Assembly: GCA_028286365.1 (NCBI GenBank)
Contig: JAQBRR010000002.1
Span: forward strand, 106,165-170,164
From: Candidatus Saccharimonadota bacterium
Lineage (GTDB): Bacteria; Patescibacteriota; Saccharimonadia; Saccharimonadales; Saccharimonadaceae
DNA length: 64,000 bases
Reading direction: 5' to 3'
Shown: positions 52,661-62,024 of the stretch, piece after piece
Layout of the letters: every line of letters starts with the position of its first letter
How positions within the stretch are numbered: the stretch's first letter is position 1
The notes under the pieces: generated by a model
Database searches by the model: none
What the model was told of the DNA's origin: nothing
What the model saw: the letters and a program-made list of their open reading frames with translations, nothing else
Made by a program: the position numbers and the translations under genes

Positions 52661-54388
52661 ATGTTGATATTTGCCATGTCTTTGCTGTTTTTTCTATTTA
52701 GTAACTTTGCACTATCCATACTGACGTACCTAATACATATGCCAATAACACAGATACAGTTTTGGGTGTCTGGTGCTCTTACTGCTTTGTTTGTACTGTT
52801 AGCCTCTAAAATTTATATCAAAAAAGACTATCTTGTCCTGTCGGGGATTATATTTGCTCTTACAGCTGTCGTGATTACAGCATCTTTAATAGTTTCGTCA
52901 TTTTTTACAGACCTCAGCTATGACGGACAAGGCTATCATCAGGCAACTATAGCCGCCCTTGATAAAGGCTGGAATCCGTTAACGCAGAATATTGATGGTT
53001 TAAAGGGTTTTAAGTCGGAGAACAAGTTATGGATTGATGCATATCCAAATGCGAATGACATAGTTGTTAATAATATATACAAGGTCACGGGGAATGTTGA
53101 AATGGGTAAGGCAATCACGTTCATCCTCATCCTCATCTCATGGATACTTGGCTTTATTGCGCTTCTTAAACTAAAAGTTTCTAAGTGGCTTGCGGCTTTG
53201 TTAATTACAATTGCCGTGTTTAACCCTGTTAATGTTATGCAAATATTTACGTTTGGACTCGACTCACAATTCTATTCATTGATGCTTATATTGTTTAGTC
53301 TTGGCGTGTTGATGTATATGCGAACACATCGCTATATAACCTATGCGGGCATTTTCATTACAACAATCATGATAATCAACAATAAGCTGACAAGTATCGC
53401 CTACTTGGGGGTATTCATCGGCTTTATTTGCTTAGTCATACTATGGAAAAAGAAATATAAATTATTCTTTCAGGCGTGCGGATTATTCCTGGCATCAATT
53501 GTGGTTGGAGTGTTACTCTTTGGCTATCATCCATATGTGACGAACTATGAGAATCATAAAAGCGTGCTTTACCCTATATATGTAAACGCTCAGGTCGATA
53601 GTGTAGCCTATGATTTCTCGGAGAATAGGCCGAGTAATTATGTACACGACAATCAACTAGACCTATTTGTACGTTCAATTTTCTTTGAACCAAATGGCAA
53701 TTTCAGCGCACCTCAGGACGCGGCAAAAATGAGAGTGCCATTCATATTCTCACAGAGCGAGCTAAACTCCTTTATCTATCTAGGACCAAAAGAGGGCGGC
53801 TTCGGTGTTTTGTTTAGTGGAATAATTACACTACTCGTTTTGATGGCTGGACTCATGATATTTTTAAGGAAAACTATTCAAGCAAATTGGAGAGACATAG
53901 TTATCGCAGTCGCAGGCTTAGCTATAGTTCTAATCACCTGCATAATAAACCCACTGAACAATGTCGCACGTTATATTCCGCAGCTTTGGCTTATTATTCC
54001 TATCATGCTTTGGATTGCCTGGCGCTTTAAACATACCGCAATCACTGTTTTAAGTGTGCTTATACTAGCCATTGCCTTTATTAATACAGCTATGATCTTT
54101 AATAAAGATTTCAATTTCAATGCATCTAGCGCTGCCGAACTAAGTGGTTACCTCCATAAACTTGCTGATGAGACAAAGAATGCGCCTATCAAGGTAAACT
54201 TTTCGCAATCTGAGGGAAACCAATTTTTGTTGAATTATTATAATGTAAAGTACGTTGAAGATACCGGAAGTTCAGTTGATTTTACCTGTAGCGGTAAACT
54301 GGTTAAAAAACGGCTACTTGATAATATCGGAAACAGTACAGCTGTGATGTGCGTTGATACAACAATGGTTAAAAATTTGGGACTCTGA
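52661..54388 (+). CDS. Polytopic membrane protein, GT-C glycosyltransferase-like
   Basis: 575 aa, about eleven to twelve membrane helices and a soluble C-terminal domain of about 90 residues. The first outer loop has FFTDLSYDGQGYHQATIAAL with an acidic residue pattern like the catalytic Asp of GT-C enzymes (lipid-linked sugar donors), and SENKLWIDAYPNANDIV. Exact donor and acceptor unknown. The frame is open about 20 codons upstream without a normal start, and KKIVQTNPTDF before the ATG looks coding, so the N-terminus may be longer. First gene of the polysaccharide block. Confidence 0.65.
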   Translation: MLIFAMSLLFFLFSNFALSILTYLIHMPITQIQFWVSGALTALFVLLASKIYIKKDYLVLSGIIFALTAVVITASLIVSSFFTDLSYDGQGYHQATIAALDKGWNPLTQNIDGLKGFKSENKLWIDAYPNANDIVVNNIYKVTGNVEMGKAITFILILISWILGFIALLKLKVSKWLAALLITIAVFNPVNVMQIFTFGLDSQFYSLMLILFSLGVLMYMRTHRYITYAGIFITTIMIINNKLTSIAYLGVFIGFICLVILWKKKYKLFFQACGLFLASIVVGVLLFGYHPYVTNYENHKSVLYPIYVNAQVDSVAYDFSENRPSNYVHDNQLDLFVRSIFFEPNGNFSAPQDAAKMRVPFIFSQSELNSFIYLGPKEGGFGVLFSGIITLLVLMAGLMIFLRKTIQANWRDIVIAVAGLAIVLITCIINPLNNVARYIPQLWLIIPIMLWIAWRFKHTAITVLSVLILAIAFINTAMIFNKDFNFNASSAAELSGYLHKLADETKNAPIKVNFSQSEGNQFLLNYYNVKYVEDTGSSVDFTCSGKLVKKRLLDNIGNSTAVMCVDTTMVKNLGL

Positions 54389-54495
54389 TTATTCTTTAGG
54401 TCATACGAGCCTTCCCTAGAAGATGTCCAAAAAGCTTATACTTACCTATTAACAAATATCATTGACTTATTGTCATTTTAAGCTTAAAATAACTC

Positions 54496-54501
54496 TAAAC
54501 T
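54496..54501 (+). promoter_or_regulatory. Possible -10 box of the deacetylase gene
   Basis: TAAACT, 9 nt before the ATG at 54511; no Shine-Dalgarno. Confidence 0.35.
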
Positions 54502-54510
54502 AGAATTATT

Positions 54511-56688
54511 ATGAAAAAAGCTATCTACATATTTCTGAGCATAGTATTGTCGCTGTCTCTGTTGATGGTTAGTCCGCGAGTCAGTGCGGCTACGACTAAT
54601 CTCATCGCAAATCCATCAGTGGAATCACAGTCTGGTAACATGCCTGCTAACTTCCAGACAAATAGTTGGGGCTCAAATACACCTACCTTCAGCGAGGTTG
54701 CGGGTCATACTGGTAGTTACGCACTATCCGTGACGGTCAGTAAGTATGCAAGCGGAGACGCAAAATGGATAGCAGATCAAGTACCTGTTACCACAGGTCA
54801 AAGTTACACCTATTCTGACTATAATCAATCCAATGTACCAACTGAACTTGACGCTGCATTTGTTAGTACCTCTGGCGCAATGAGCTTCGTGTATCTACAA
54901 ACGATCTCACCAAGTAGCTCATGGCAACAGACCTCGACTACCTTTACTGTACCTGTTGGCGTTGTAAGTGTTTCTATCTTTCATATTATTTATTCAAACG
55001 GTACGTTGCTAACAGATGACTTTAGTCTAACGCCTAGTACACAGACTACTCCCCCATCTGATCCAGCAAATCTTATTGCGAATAGCTCTTTCGAAACAGC
55101 AAATGGTACCGATCCCGCAAGTTGGAACCGTGGCGGTTGGGGTACAAATACTGCAACACTTAGCTATGTGACCGGCGGTGCCCATACGGGTAATCGTAGT
55201 ATAGAAGCGAAAATCTCAAACTACACAAGTGGTGATACCAAGTGGTACGCGACACCTGTAGCAGTGGTTCCAGGGTCGACTTACACATACAGTGACTACT
55301 ATAAATCCGGTGTTCCGACGCTAATTGTGGCGGCACTCACAAATACAAACGGTGTCGATAGTTACCAAGACCTTACGACGGCACCTGTGGCGACTAGCTG
55401 GACTGCGTATAGCGATACTATTACCATCCCCGCTGGTATCCAAGCTATAACAATTTACCATTTGCTCAATACGGTTGGTGTTCTTGACATTGATGATACC
55501 TCGCTCACAGTGACGGGCACCGTGACAACACCACCTGTCACAAACTATATACCCAACAGTTCCGTTGAATCTGGTAATAGTACAGGCCCAACAGGATGGA
55601 ATAAAGATAACTGGGGTACAAATACCGCAGCCTTTAGCTATGTCAACGGCGATGCACACACTGGTAGTCGCAGTACTAAAGTAACCATTAGTAACTATGC
55701 GAGTGGTGATGCAAAATGGTACTTTGCTCCGATAACTACTCTGACGCCAGGCTCTCAATATAAATATTCTGTATGGTACAAAACTAACACAAGCCCATCA
55801 GCGGTGGCTACCTATCTAGATGCTCAGGGTGTAAGTCATTATTTTGATCTGTCTATTCTGCACACTGGAGGAGAGACGACCAGCAGCGCATGGCAGCAGT
55901 ATAGCAGCACGTTTGAGGTCCCGTCAGACGCTGTAGCGTTAAGTATATTCTTTCTGATCAATAGTAATGGTTGGCTACAAACAGATGATGCCTCTATTAC
56001 CCCATACACTCCAATCGGATTTAATGAGCCCATGATAAGCCTGACGTTCGATGATGGCTGGTCATCTATTTATAACTATGGATTACCACTATTACAAAAG
56101 TACGGATTTGTTTCTACACAGTACCTTATTTCTGGTTACCTCAATCAGCCATCGTATATGACTACCGCTCAGGCGCAAGCATTTCAAGCAGCAGGAAGTG
56201 AGATTGGATCACATACTGTATCTCACCCCGATCTAACGACACTCACAAGTGCGCAGCTGACCTCTGAATTAGCCGATTCACAGACTACGCTACGTCAACT
56301 CTTCGGTAGTAGTGTCGCGGCCGATTTTGCAAGTCCCTATGGTTCGTATAACGACACAGTGATCGCGGCAATACAGCAGTACTATCAATCGCACCGTTCT
56401 GTCAATGAGGGCTACAATACGAAAGACAACTTTGACCCATACGATATTCTTGTCCAGAACATTACCACGAGTACCACACCTGCCGATGTTGCAGATTGGG
56501 TTGCTAATGCTTCTGCCGAAAATGCATGGCTTGTTATCGTCTACCATAACGTCAACCCTACTGGTGTTTTTGATGACTACACGGTAAGCACCGCTAACTT
56601 GGATGCAGAACTACAAATTGTTAAAAATTCGGGTATTCCAGTCAAAACAACGAATCAAGCTTTAACTGAAATCAATAGTCAACTCTAG
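54511..56688 (+). CDS. Secreted polysaccharide deacetylase with three carbohydrate-binding-type repeats
   Basis: 725 aa. Signal peptide (residues 1-27, ending SVSAA). Three repeats of about 155 residues (about 30-185, 190-345, 345-500), each starting LIAN(P/S)S.E and containing SGD(A/T)KW, like CenC/CBM4_9 modules. A NodB-type catalytic domain (about 510-725): LTFDDGW (motif 1, DD), GSHTVSHPDL (motif 2, HxxxH), DFASPYGSYND (motif 3, Arg of RxPY replaced by Ala as in some relatives). Removes acetyl groups from chitin-, PNAG- or xylan-like polymers outside the cell; substrate not known. Confidence 0.85.
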   Translation: MKKAIYIFLSIVLSLSLLMVSPRVSAATTNLIANPSVESQSGNMPANFQTNSWGSNTPTFSEVAGHTGSYALSVTVSKYASGDAKWIADQVPVTTGQSYTYSDYNQSNVPTELDAAFVSTSGAMSFVYLQTISPSSSWQQTSTTFTVPVGVVSVSIFHIIYSNGTLLTDDFSLTPSTQTTPPSDPANLIANSSFETANGTDPASWNRGGWGTNTATLSYVTGGAHTGNRSIEAKISNYTSGDTKWYATPVAVVPGSTYTYSDYYKSGVPTLIVAALTNTNGVDSYQDLTTAPVATSWTAYSDTITIPAGIQAITIYHLLNTVGVLDIDDTSLTVTGTVTTPPVTNYIPNSSVESGNSTGPTGWNKDNWGTNTAAFSYVNGDAHTGSRSTKVTISNYASGDAKWYFAPITTLTPGSQYKYSVWYKTNTSPSAVATYLDAQGVSHYFDLSILHTGGETTSSAWQQYSSTFEVPSDAVALSIFFLINSNGWLQTDDASITPYTPIGFNEPMISLTFDDGWSSIYNYGLPLLQKYGFVSTQYLISGYLNQPSYMTTAQAQAFQAAGSEIGSHTVSHPDLTTLTSAQLTSELADSQTTLRQLFGSSVAADFASPYGSYNDTVIAAIQQYYQSHRSVNEGYNTKDNFDPYDILVQNITTSTTPADVADWVANASAENAWLVIVYHNVNPTGVFDDYTVSTANLDAELQIVKNSGIPVKTTNQALTEINSQL

Positions 56689-56730
56689 CTACAACCCTTT
56701 GTAGGTATTTACAAATTATACAAAATGTGC

Positions 56731-56736
56731 TAATAT
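56731..56736 (+). promoter_or_regulatory. Possible -10 box of the GH16 gene
   Basis: TAATAT, 7 nt before the ATG at 56744 (an overlapping TATACT lies too close to the start). Confidence 0.4.
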
Positions 56737-56743
56737 ATACTCA

Positions 56744-57868
56744 ATGTTTAATTTTGAGTATATTGCGACGCTGAACCCTATCTATGCCATCTTAGTTGGT
56801 GTAATTTACGTTGCAATAATGCGCTCATTATACGCGAACAACTTTAGTCCTGTTCCCTACGCAAAACGTCTCGTTCGTAGTTTACGCTATATTGCTAAAT
56901 CTTTGAAAAGGATGTGTTTGTGGATCAAAAAATCTACTGCAAATAGCTGGCAATTTGGCGCAGGCGTTGTCTTTGCAACAGTGCTATTTGGGGCCATTAT
57001 GTATCTAACTGGTTTCACATTAAAACCAACGGGTATATTGAGTGGTGCGTCATCTGTGGTCAATTTTATCGCGACTACTACAACGAAGAGAACTATCATT
57101 GATTCGACTAAACCGTGGGTATATGACTTTTCAAAACAATCAGTTGGTTCTCTCGATCCAAAAATATGGAATATTGAAAATAGCTCAACAAAAGCTGATT
57201 ATAATAATGAGCTAGAGACCTTTACGAATAGGACTAACAATGTCCGCGTTGAAAACGGCACACTCATACTAGAGGCGCAAAAAGAACAAAAGGACGGCAA
57301 AGCCTATACGTCGGGCCGTGTTGATACAAATGGGTCATTTAGCTTTATTTACGGTACGTTAGAGATCGACGCAAAATTACCACGAGGAGTTGGTACATGG
57401 CCAGCGGCATGGCTTATGCCAGCTAATCCTCGTTATAATGCTGCGGATTTCAAGGATGCAACTGATCAGACTCGAATATGGACTTTGAACGGTGAATTGG
57501 ACTTTCTCGAGTCAGTTGGCTATCTGACTGGTGAGAATATACCCGCTAGCCATAGTTACAATTCACTTGCCCGTACTGCTGAATATACACCAGGTTTTAT
57601 TACCAACCCGTATGATGAATTTCATCGTTACGGCATTATCAAGACACCTAATTCGGTTGAGTTCACAATTGACGGAGTCGTTTATGCTCGTCGTGATAAG
57701 ACATCGGATGATCCACTCGAATGGCCATTTGACCAACCATATTACCTCATATTGAATCTATCTATCGGCGGAGTATGGGCAGGTAAATACGGCGTGGACG
57801 ACGCCTCTGCTCCATGGCAGTATCAGATCAAGTCAATCAGCTATACGCCCCTCGCTAGTAGCAACTAG
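56744..57868 (+). CDS. Membrane-anchored GH16 glycoside hydrolase
   Basis: 374 aa. Two membrane helices (about 10-27 and 68-92), then a GH16 jelly roll (about 120-374) with the catalytic motif GELDFLESVG (ExDxxE: nucleophile Glu, assisting Asp, acid/base Glu), preceded by GTWPAAWLMP and followed by FHRYGIIKTPNSVEFTIDG. GH16 enzymes hydrolyse or transglycosylate beta-1,3/1,4-glucans, agar or carrageenan; lichenase/laminarinase type is most likely. Confidence 0.9.
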   Translation: MFNFEYIATLNPIYAILVGVIYVAIMRSLYANNFSPVPYAKRLVRSLRYIAKSLKRMCLWIKKSTANSWQFGAGVVFATVLFGAIMYLTGFTLKPTGILSGASSVVNFIATTTTKRTIIDSTKPWVYDFSKQSVGSLDPKIWNIENSSTKADYNNELETFTNRTNNVRVENGTLILEAQKEQKDGKAYTSGRVDTNGSFSFIYGTLEIDAKLPRGVGTWPAAWLMPANPRYNAADFKDATDQTRIWTLNGELDFLESVGYLTGENIPASHSYNSLARTAEYTPGFITNPYDEFHRYGIIKTPNSVEFTIDGVVYARRDKTSDDPLEWPFDQPYYLILNLSIGGVWAGKYGVDDASAPWQYQIKSISYTPLASSN

Positions 57869-57897
57869 AAGATAACAAGAATTGCACACAAAGCTTT

Positions 57898-58932
57898 CTA
57901 AGCGTCAATTGTAAGTGTACGCTTTGGAGATATCCAGGTCAGATTGAACTGGCCTTGTTTTGTACGTCGGTAAGCGAGCCAAAAACCTTCAACTGCATGG
58001 TAAGTCCATAGTACGCCAATGATAGGAAATACAATACCGACTAACGCAAGATACCCTCGGTTTAGTCTCAGTGCTGCGACAATGCCAATAAGGATGCTAC
58101 TGACGAACCACCAAAACAGTGTTGAGACTAATCCATTCAAGATGAATGGTATTGCTGGCCACACGAGCAAGTAGAACCAGAAAAACAAGTTGACGATTGC
58201 AATATGAGTACTACCACCACCTAGCCCATAAATTGCCATAACTTGCGCGTTACCAGTCGCCCATCGTTGCCATTGTTTATGCAGACCTTTGAAATCCTCT
58301 GGAGCCATTGTCATAAAAGCACTCGATTTGTCAGCACAGTATTTAACGACAAATCCTTTCTGGCGAGCGCGAAATAACCCTTCAGTATCCTCGGTGATAG
58401 TTTGCGCCTGTCTCATAATTAGTTCCATACCTGCCATGTGACTATACATAAGTGAGCAACCAGATAGCCATAGGCGTGCATTAAGGCGATCTTGAACACG
58501 TTTGATAAATGCGTTCATGAGCCAGTATGAGATTTCTTGTTCTTGACCGATGAGAGTTTTTGTACGAGCAGCTTCGACACGAATATCAACAATATCTGCT
58601 CTGCGGCTACGGATGATTTCAGCCGGTTTTTGTAAATCACCGCTCAAACTGTCATCATCTGTTTGAATAATAACGCTGTGAGCAGGAATTCTCTTAAAAC
58701 CTTCTTTGAGAGCATTGGCTTTGCCAACGTTTTTAGAGAGATGAATGACTTCGCCGCCTATTTTTTCAACTTTCTTGAAAATGCGTACTGAGCTTGCATC
58801 GTCTGAGCCGTCATTAACAACGATAACGCGAATAGCACCACCTTTGAATAGTGATTCGACCGTCAAAACCAATGCATTAACAGGGTTTTTGGATGCTACT
58901 AATCCAACAATAGGATAATCACGTCGTTTCAT
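57898..58932 (-). CDS. Processive family-2 glycosyltransferase (cellulose/hyaluronan synthase-like)
   Basis: 344 aa from MKRRDYPIVG at 58932. VNDGSDDAS (first Asp), QTDDDS (DxD), a TEDTEG motif (catalytic TED) and HKQWQRW (QxxRW) are all present: the set that marks processive beta-glycan synthases. Three to four membrane helices at the C-terminus. Lacks the N-terminal helices and PilZ domain of BcsA, so it is closer to NodC/HasA or PgaC. GAGGAG ribosome site. Its leader contains a terminator-like hairpin. Divergent from the GH6 gene, convergent with GH16. Confidence 0.9.
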   Translation of the reverse strand: MKRRDYPIVGLVASKNPVNALVLTVESLFKGGAIRVIVVNDGSDDASSVRIFKKVEKIGGEVIHLSKNVGKANALKEGFKRIPAHSVIIQTDDDSLSGDLQKPAEIIRSRRADIVDIRVEAARTKTLIGQEQEISYWLMNAFIKRVQDRLNARLWLSGCSLMYSHMAGMELIMRQAQTITEDTEGLFRARQKGFVVKYCADKSSAFMTMAPEDFKGLHKQWQRWATGNAQVMAIYGLGGGSTHIAIVNLFFWFYLLVWPAIPFILNGLVSTLFWWFVSSILIGIVAALRLNRGYLALVGIVFPIIGVLWTYHAVEGFWLAYRRTKQGQFNLTWISPKRTLTIDA

Positions 58933-58952
58933 ACTTCTCCTCACGTAAATAA

Positions 58953-58983
58953 AAAATCGAGGGCACAGAGACCCTCGATTTAT
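58953..58983 (-). terminator. Terminator-like hairpin in the GT2 leader (possible attenuator)
   Basis: On the minus strand AAATCGAGGG pairs with CCCTCGATTT over an 8-nt loop and is followed by TTTTTATTT, 21 nt before the GT2 start and downstream of a possible TATAAT promoter (59005-59010 region). A canonical intrinsic terminator in a 5' leader suggests transcription attenuation. Confidence 0.6.
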
Positions 58984-59093
58984 ATAATTTCTTTTCACGT
59001 ATTATTATACTACTTTATACACTAATAGTCAACGATTATTTGCAATTATATGCCAAAATATGGTAAAATAATGCTAATGCTGAGGGAAAGGTA

Positions 59094-60287
59094 GTGAAAT
59101 ATCCGCGGCAAAGATTTCCTACGTATTGGTGGCTACGCAGAAAGTACCCGCATCGTCTTACATGGTTCTCGCGACTTCGTAAGATTGCTATTGTCTTGTT
59201 TTTTCTTGTTTCTACTGTATCGTCGTCCTATTTCTTCTTTATCATCGATGGAAATGCTTATGTGATGGCACCTCGTAACCCTCATTCTAAAGACCTTACT
59301 GCAAGTGTGTCGAACGCACTTAAAATTGATGCTTCGACCCAAAAAACTAATCTAAATACAGTAACAAGCTCGAATACGCAGTCAGAAAGTAGTACATCTG
59401 GTTCTATACCAGCAAAACTTTCCTGGACGAATATGTCACTTTTCGTTAATCCAAATAATAGTGCATCGCAGTATGCGTCGGCTAATCCGTCCCTACCAGA
59501 TGTACAATATATCGCTCGTATGGGGCAAGTACCCGTCGCACAATGGTTTGGAGATTGGGATAGCAATGTCACCGAGTCAATTAATACCTATGTCTCGTCA
59601 GCTACTGCCACGGGCACAATACCAGTGGTTGCGCTTTATAACATTCCTAATCGTGATTGTGGTGGATATTCTGCGACAGGAGCACCTAGTGTTTCTGCAT
59701 ATATTCAATGGATCAAGCAAGCTGCAGCGGGCATTGGTGGTCGCAGCGCGGTTGTTATACTAGAGCCAGATGCGCTTGCTGGTGCTGATTGTCTTTCAAG
59801 TGACGGTCAATCTCAGCGTTATCAAGCAATCGCGCAGGCGGTAACAATTATCAAAGCCCTACCCCACGCGTCTGTATATATTGATGCTGGCAATCCAACA
59901 TGGCAAAGTGCTACAACTATATCCCAGCGTCTCGAGGCTGCTAATATTGCTCAGGCAGATGGCTTTAGTCTTAATATTTCCTACTTCACTTCAACTGCTC
60001 AAAATATTTCTTATGGTGACCAAATATCAAAACTTGTTGGTAACAAACACTATGTCATTGATACTTCAAGAAGTGGCGGCAATCATAATGTGAGCGGCGC
60101 TCAGTTTAACCCTTCTTTTGCCTCGCTTGGTGATTTGCCAACAACGAAAATAGATAATGCTCGCATTGATGCGTTGTTATGGATCAAGATACCCTGGGAG
60201 TCTGACGGTCCTGTCAATGGTGGCCCGAGCCCAGGAACCCCATACTGGAGTTATGCGATACAACTTGCCAAGAATGCTGGTTGGTAA
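59094..60287 (+). CDS. Membrane-anchored GH6 cellulase
   Basis: 397 aa from GTG (AGGGAAAGG upstream). One membrane helix (about 28-50), a Ser/Thr-rich linker, then a GH6 barrel: MGQVPVAQWFGDWDS, YNIPNRDCGGYSATG, VVILEPDALAGADC (catalytic loop), YIDAGNPTWQSA, DGFSLNISYF, and LLWIKIPWESDG. Family 6 contains endoglucanases and cellobiohydrolases that cut beta-1,4-glucan with inversion; BcsZ-type editing of own cellulose is usually GH8, but GH6 serves this role in Actinobacteria next to cellulose synthase-like genes. Confidence 0.93.
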   Translation: MKYPRQRFPTYWWLRRKYPHRLTWFSRLRKIAIVLFFLVSTVSSSYFFFIIDGNAYVMAPRNPHSKDLTASVSNALKIDASTQKTNLNTVTSSNTQSESSTSGSIPAKLSWTNMSLFVNPNNSASQYASANPSLPDVQYIARMGQVPVAQWFGDWDSNVTESINTYVSSATATGTIPVVALYNIPNRDCGGYSATGAPSVSAYIQWIKQAAAGIGGRSAVVILEPDALAGADCLSSDGQSQRYQAIAQAVTIIKALPHASVYIDAGNPTWQSATTISQRLEAANIAQADGFSLNISYFTSTAQNISYGDQISKLVGNKHYVIDTSRSGGNHNVSGAQFNPSFASLGDLPTTKIDNARIDALLWIKIPWESDGPVNGGPSPGTPYWSYAIQLAKNAGW

Positions 60288-60998
60288 TTAGTTCGCTGTT
60301 CGCCACTTTCCTGGTTTACGAGCTCCTGCCAGTGCCCCTATTAATACCAAAAGTATAATTACTGCGGTAAGGATAAGGGCTGATGCCGCACTATTATTTA
60401 AGACTAATTCAGCACCAACTAAAGCACCGATTAACATCACTAGTACGACGACGATTCGTCTTGCTAGCTGGGTTGAACGCCAGCCACTTTGTCTAATATC
60501 TGCTGCAATGCCCGTGAGCGTCATCGTTAAAACTGTCGTAGTCATATCAGGAACGGCAAGCTTGCGCACGACTGCATTTTGAACACCCATCATAATTGCT
60601 AGTAGAATTGACAAGCTATAAACGCTAGCGCCAATCGTGGGATTACCTAAACTTAACCCAATTATTAATGCAGCGACAATAAACACAAACTCGGTGATGC
60701 ATGAGGCAGCAAATAACTTACCTCTGTCTTTAATGTATTTACCAATGAGCCTTCCGCCAATACCTGCACCTATAAGGAATCCCACCAATGCGAATAGTGA
60801 AGAAATAAGCGAAAAGCCTGGTGCATGTGCTATCGCTAAACCTATAAACACAATGTTTCCTGTCATATTCGCTACAAATACTCTCCCTAAACTGAGAATA
60901 CTTACCGCATCAACTATACCCGTAACGGCCGTTAAGCCAAGCAGTAAAGTTGGAAGCGGCCCGTATTCTTTATTGTATAGAAGAGATGGGAGCTTCAT
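60288..60998 (-). CDS. DUF1275 (YoaK-like) membrane protein
   Basis: 236 aa with six to seven membrane helices. LLGLTAVTGIVDAVSILSLGRVFVANMTGNIVFIG is the family signature, and the GNPT-containing and NAVVRKLAVPDMTTTVLTMTLTG segments also fit. Function unknown, probably a transporter. Its start overlaps the end of the upstream dehydrogenase gene by 4 bp. Its stop abuts that of GH6 with no spacing. Confidence 0.88.
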   Translation of the reverse strand: MKLPSLLYNKEYGPLPTLLLGLTAVTGIVDAVSILSLGRVFVANMTGNIVFIGLAIAHAPGFSLISSLFALVGFLIGAGIGGRLIGKYIKDRGKLFAASCITEFVFIVAALIIGLSLGNPTIGASVYSLSILLAIMMGVQNAVVRKLAVPDMTTTVLTMTLTGIAADIRQSGWRSTQLARRIVVVLVMLIGALVGAELVLNNSAASALILTAVIILLVLIGALAGARKPGKWRTAN

Positions 60999-61870
60999 TT
61001 TTTCTCATTTCTACTACTTTCCTCTAGTAGTTGAATAACTATTGAAAAGTCTTTGTCTAGTTTTCGCGACATGCCGACAGCAGCAATCTGCGAAGAAGCT
61101 GCAGTAGCTGGCATAGGTGTAAACGTCCGACGTGCCTGATCTAATATAAGCCCAAAATCTTTATACATGTTCGCAAGAGAGAATGCGACGTCATAATTAT
61201 TAGTGAGAGCATTTTGCATTTTTACTTTTTGTGAGGGTGATACCACCGCTGTATTATTAAGAACTTCTATTAATTTATTTTTACTAAGGCCCATTCTTTC
61301 ACCTAACGTTAGTGACTCGGCCAGCGCTTGGACACCTAGTCCTAGCAGGGTATTTACAACCAATTTCATGCGTGAGCCATTTCCAGCGCGACCCATATAA
61401 TAAGTTTCTTTGCTTATAGAACTAAAGATTGATTTTGCAGCTTTAAACTTTGTTTCATCTCCTCCAACAAATATTATTAATTGTGCAGTCTCAACTTGAG
61501 GCGCACTTCCTGAAACAGGAGCATCCAAAAAGTAACCATTATTTTTTGTTATCATTTCAGAAAGCTCTATGGCCATATCAGGTGATATAGTGCTAAGACT
61601 AATAAATACTTTGCCAGTACAATCAGCGGACATGGCCTGAGTCACTACGTCCTTAATTGCACTATCGTCAGGTACCGATATACATATAAAATCCGCAGCT
61701 TTTACTAGTTCTTGGATACTATCGCTTGTGTCCGCTCCCCTTTTAACTAACGGTTTAGTCTGGTCTTTGTTTCTGTTATAGACAATGACCTTATGTTTAT
61801 TATCTAATAGGCGATCAATCATTCGGCTGCCCATGGTCCCCGTACCTACGAACCCAATAGTTTTATTCAT
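60995..61870 (-). CDS. Beta-hydroxyacid dehydrogenase (3-hydroxyisobutyrate type)
   Basis: 291 aa. GFVGTGTMGSRM (NAD(P) fingerprint), VYNRNKDQT (NADP-preferring Arg after the second strand), DAPVSGSAPQ (substrate motif) and the catalytic Lys in GSRMKLVVN. Family includes 3-hydroxyisobutyrate, tartronate semialdehyde and glyoxylate/succinic semialdehyde reductases; substrate not clear. AGGAGGTG ribosome site. Confidence 0.9.
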   Translation of the reverse strand: MNKTIGFVGTGTMGSRMIDRLLDNKHKVIVYNRNKDQTKPLVKRGADTSDSIQELVKAADFICISVPDDSAIKDVVTQAMSADCTGKVFISLSTISPDMAIELSEMITKNNGYFLDAPVSGSAPQVETAQLIIFVGGDETKFKAAKSIFSSISKETYYMGRAGNGSRMKLVVNTLLGLGVQALAESLTLGERMGLSKNKLIEVLNNTAVVSPSQKVKMQNALTNNYDVAFSLANMYKDFGLILDQARRTFTPMPATAASSQIAAVGMSRKLDKDFSIVIQLLEESSRNEKK

Positions 61871-62024
61871 AACACCTCCTAACCTAAGTAATTAAATGTG
61901 CGAATATGCTCTACTTATATTATATGCCTGGTGTGAATGATATTCTATACTCCGTTCTGCGAAGGATAGGTTTACACAAGTAACTCAATCTATCATACTA
62001 GTATCATAAGGTAGGGAGATTTAT

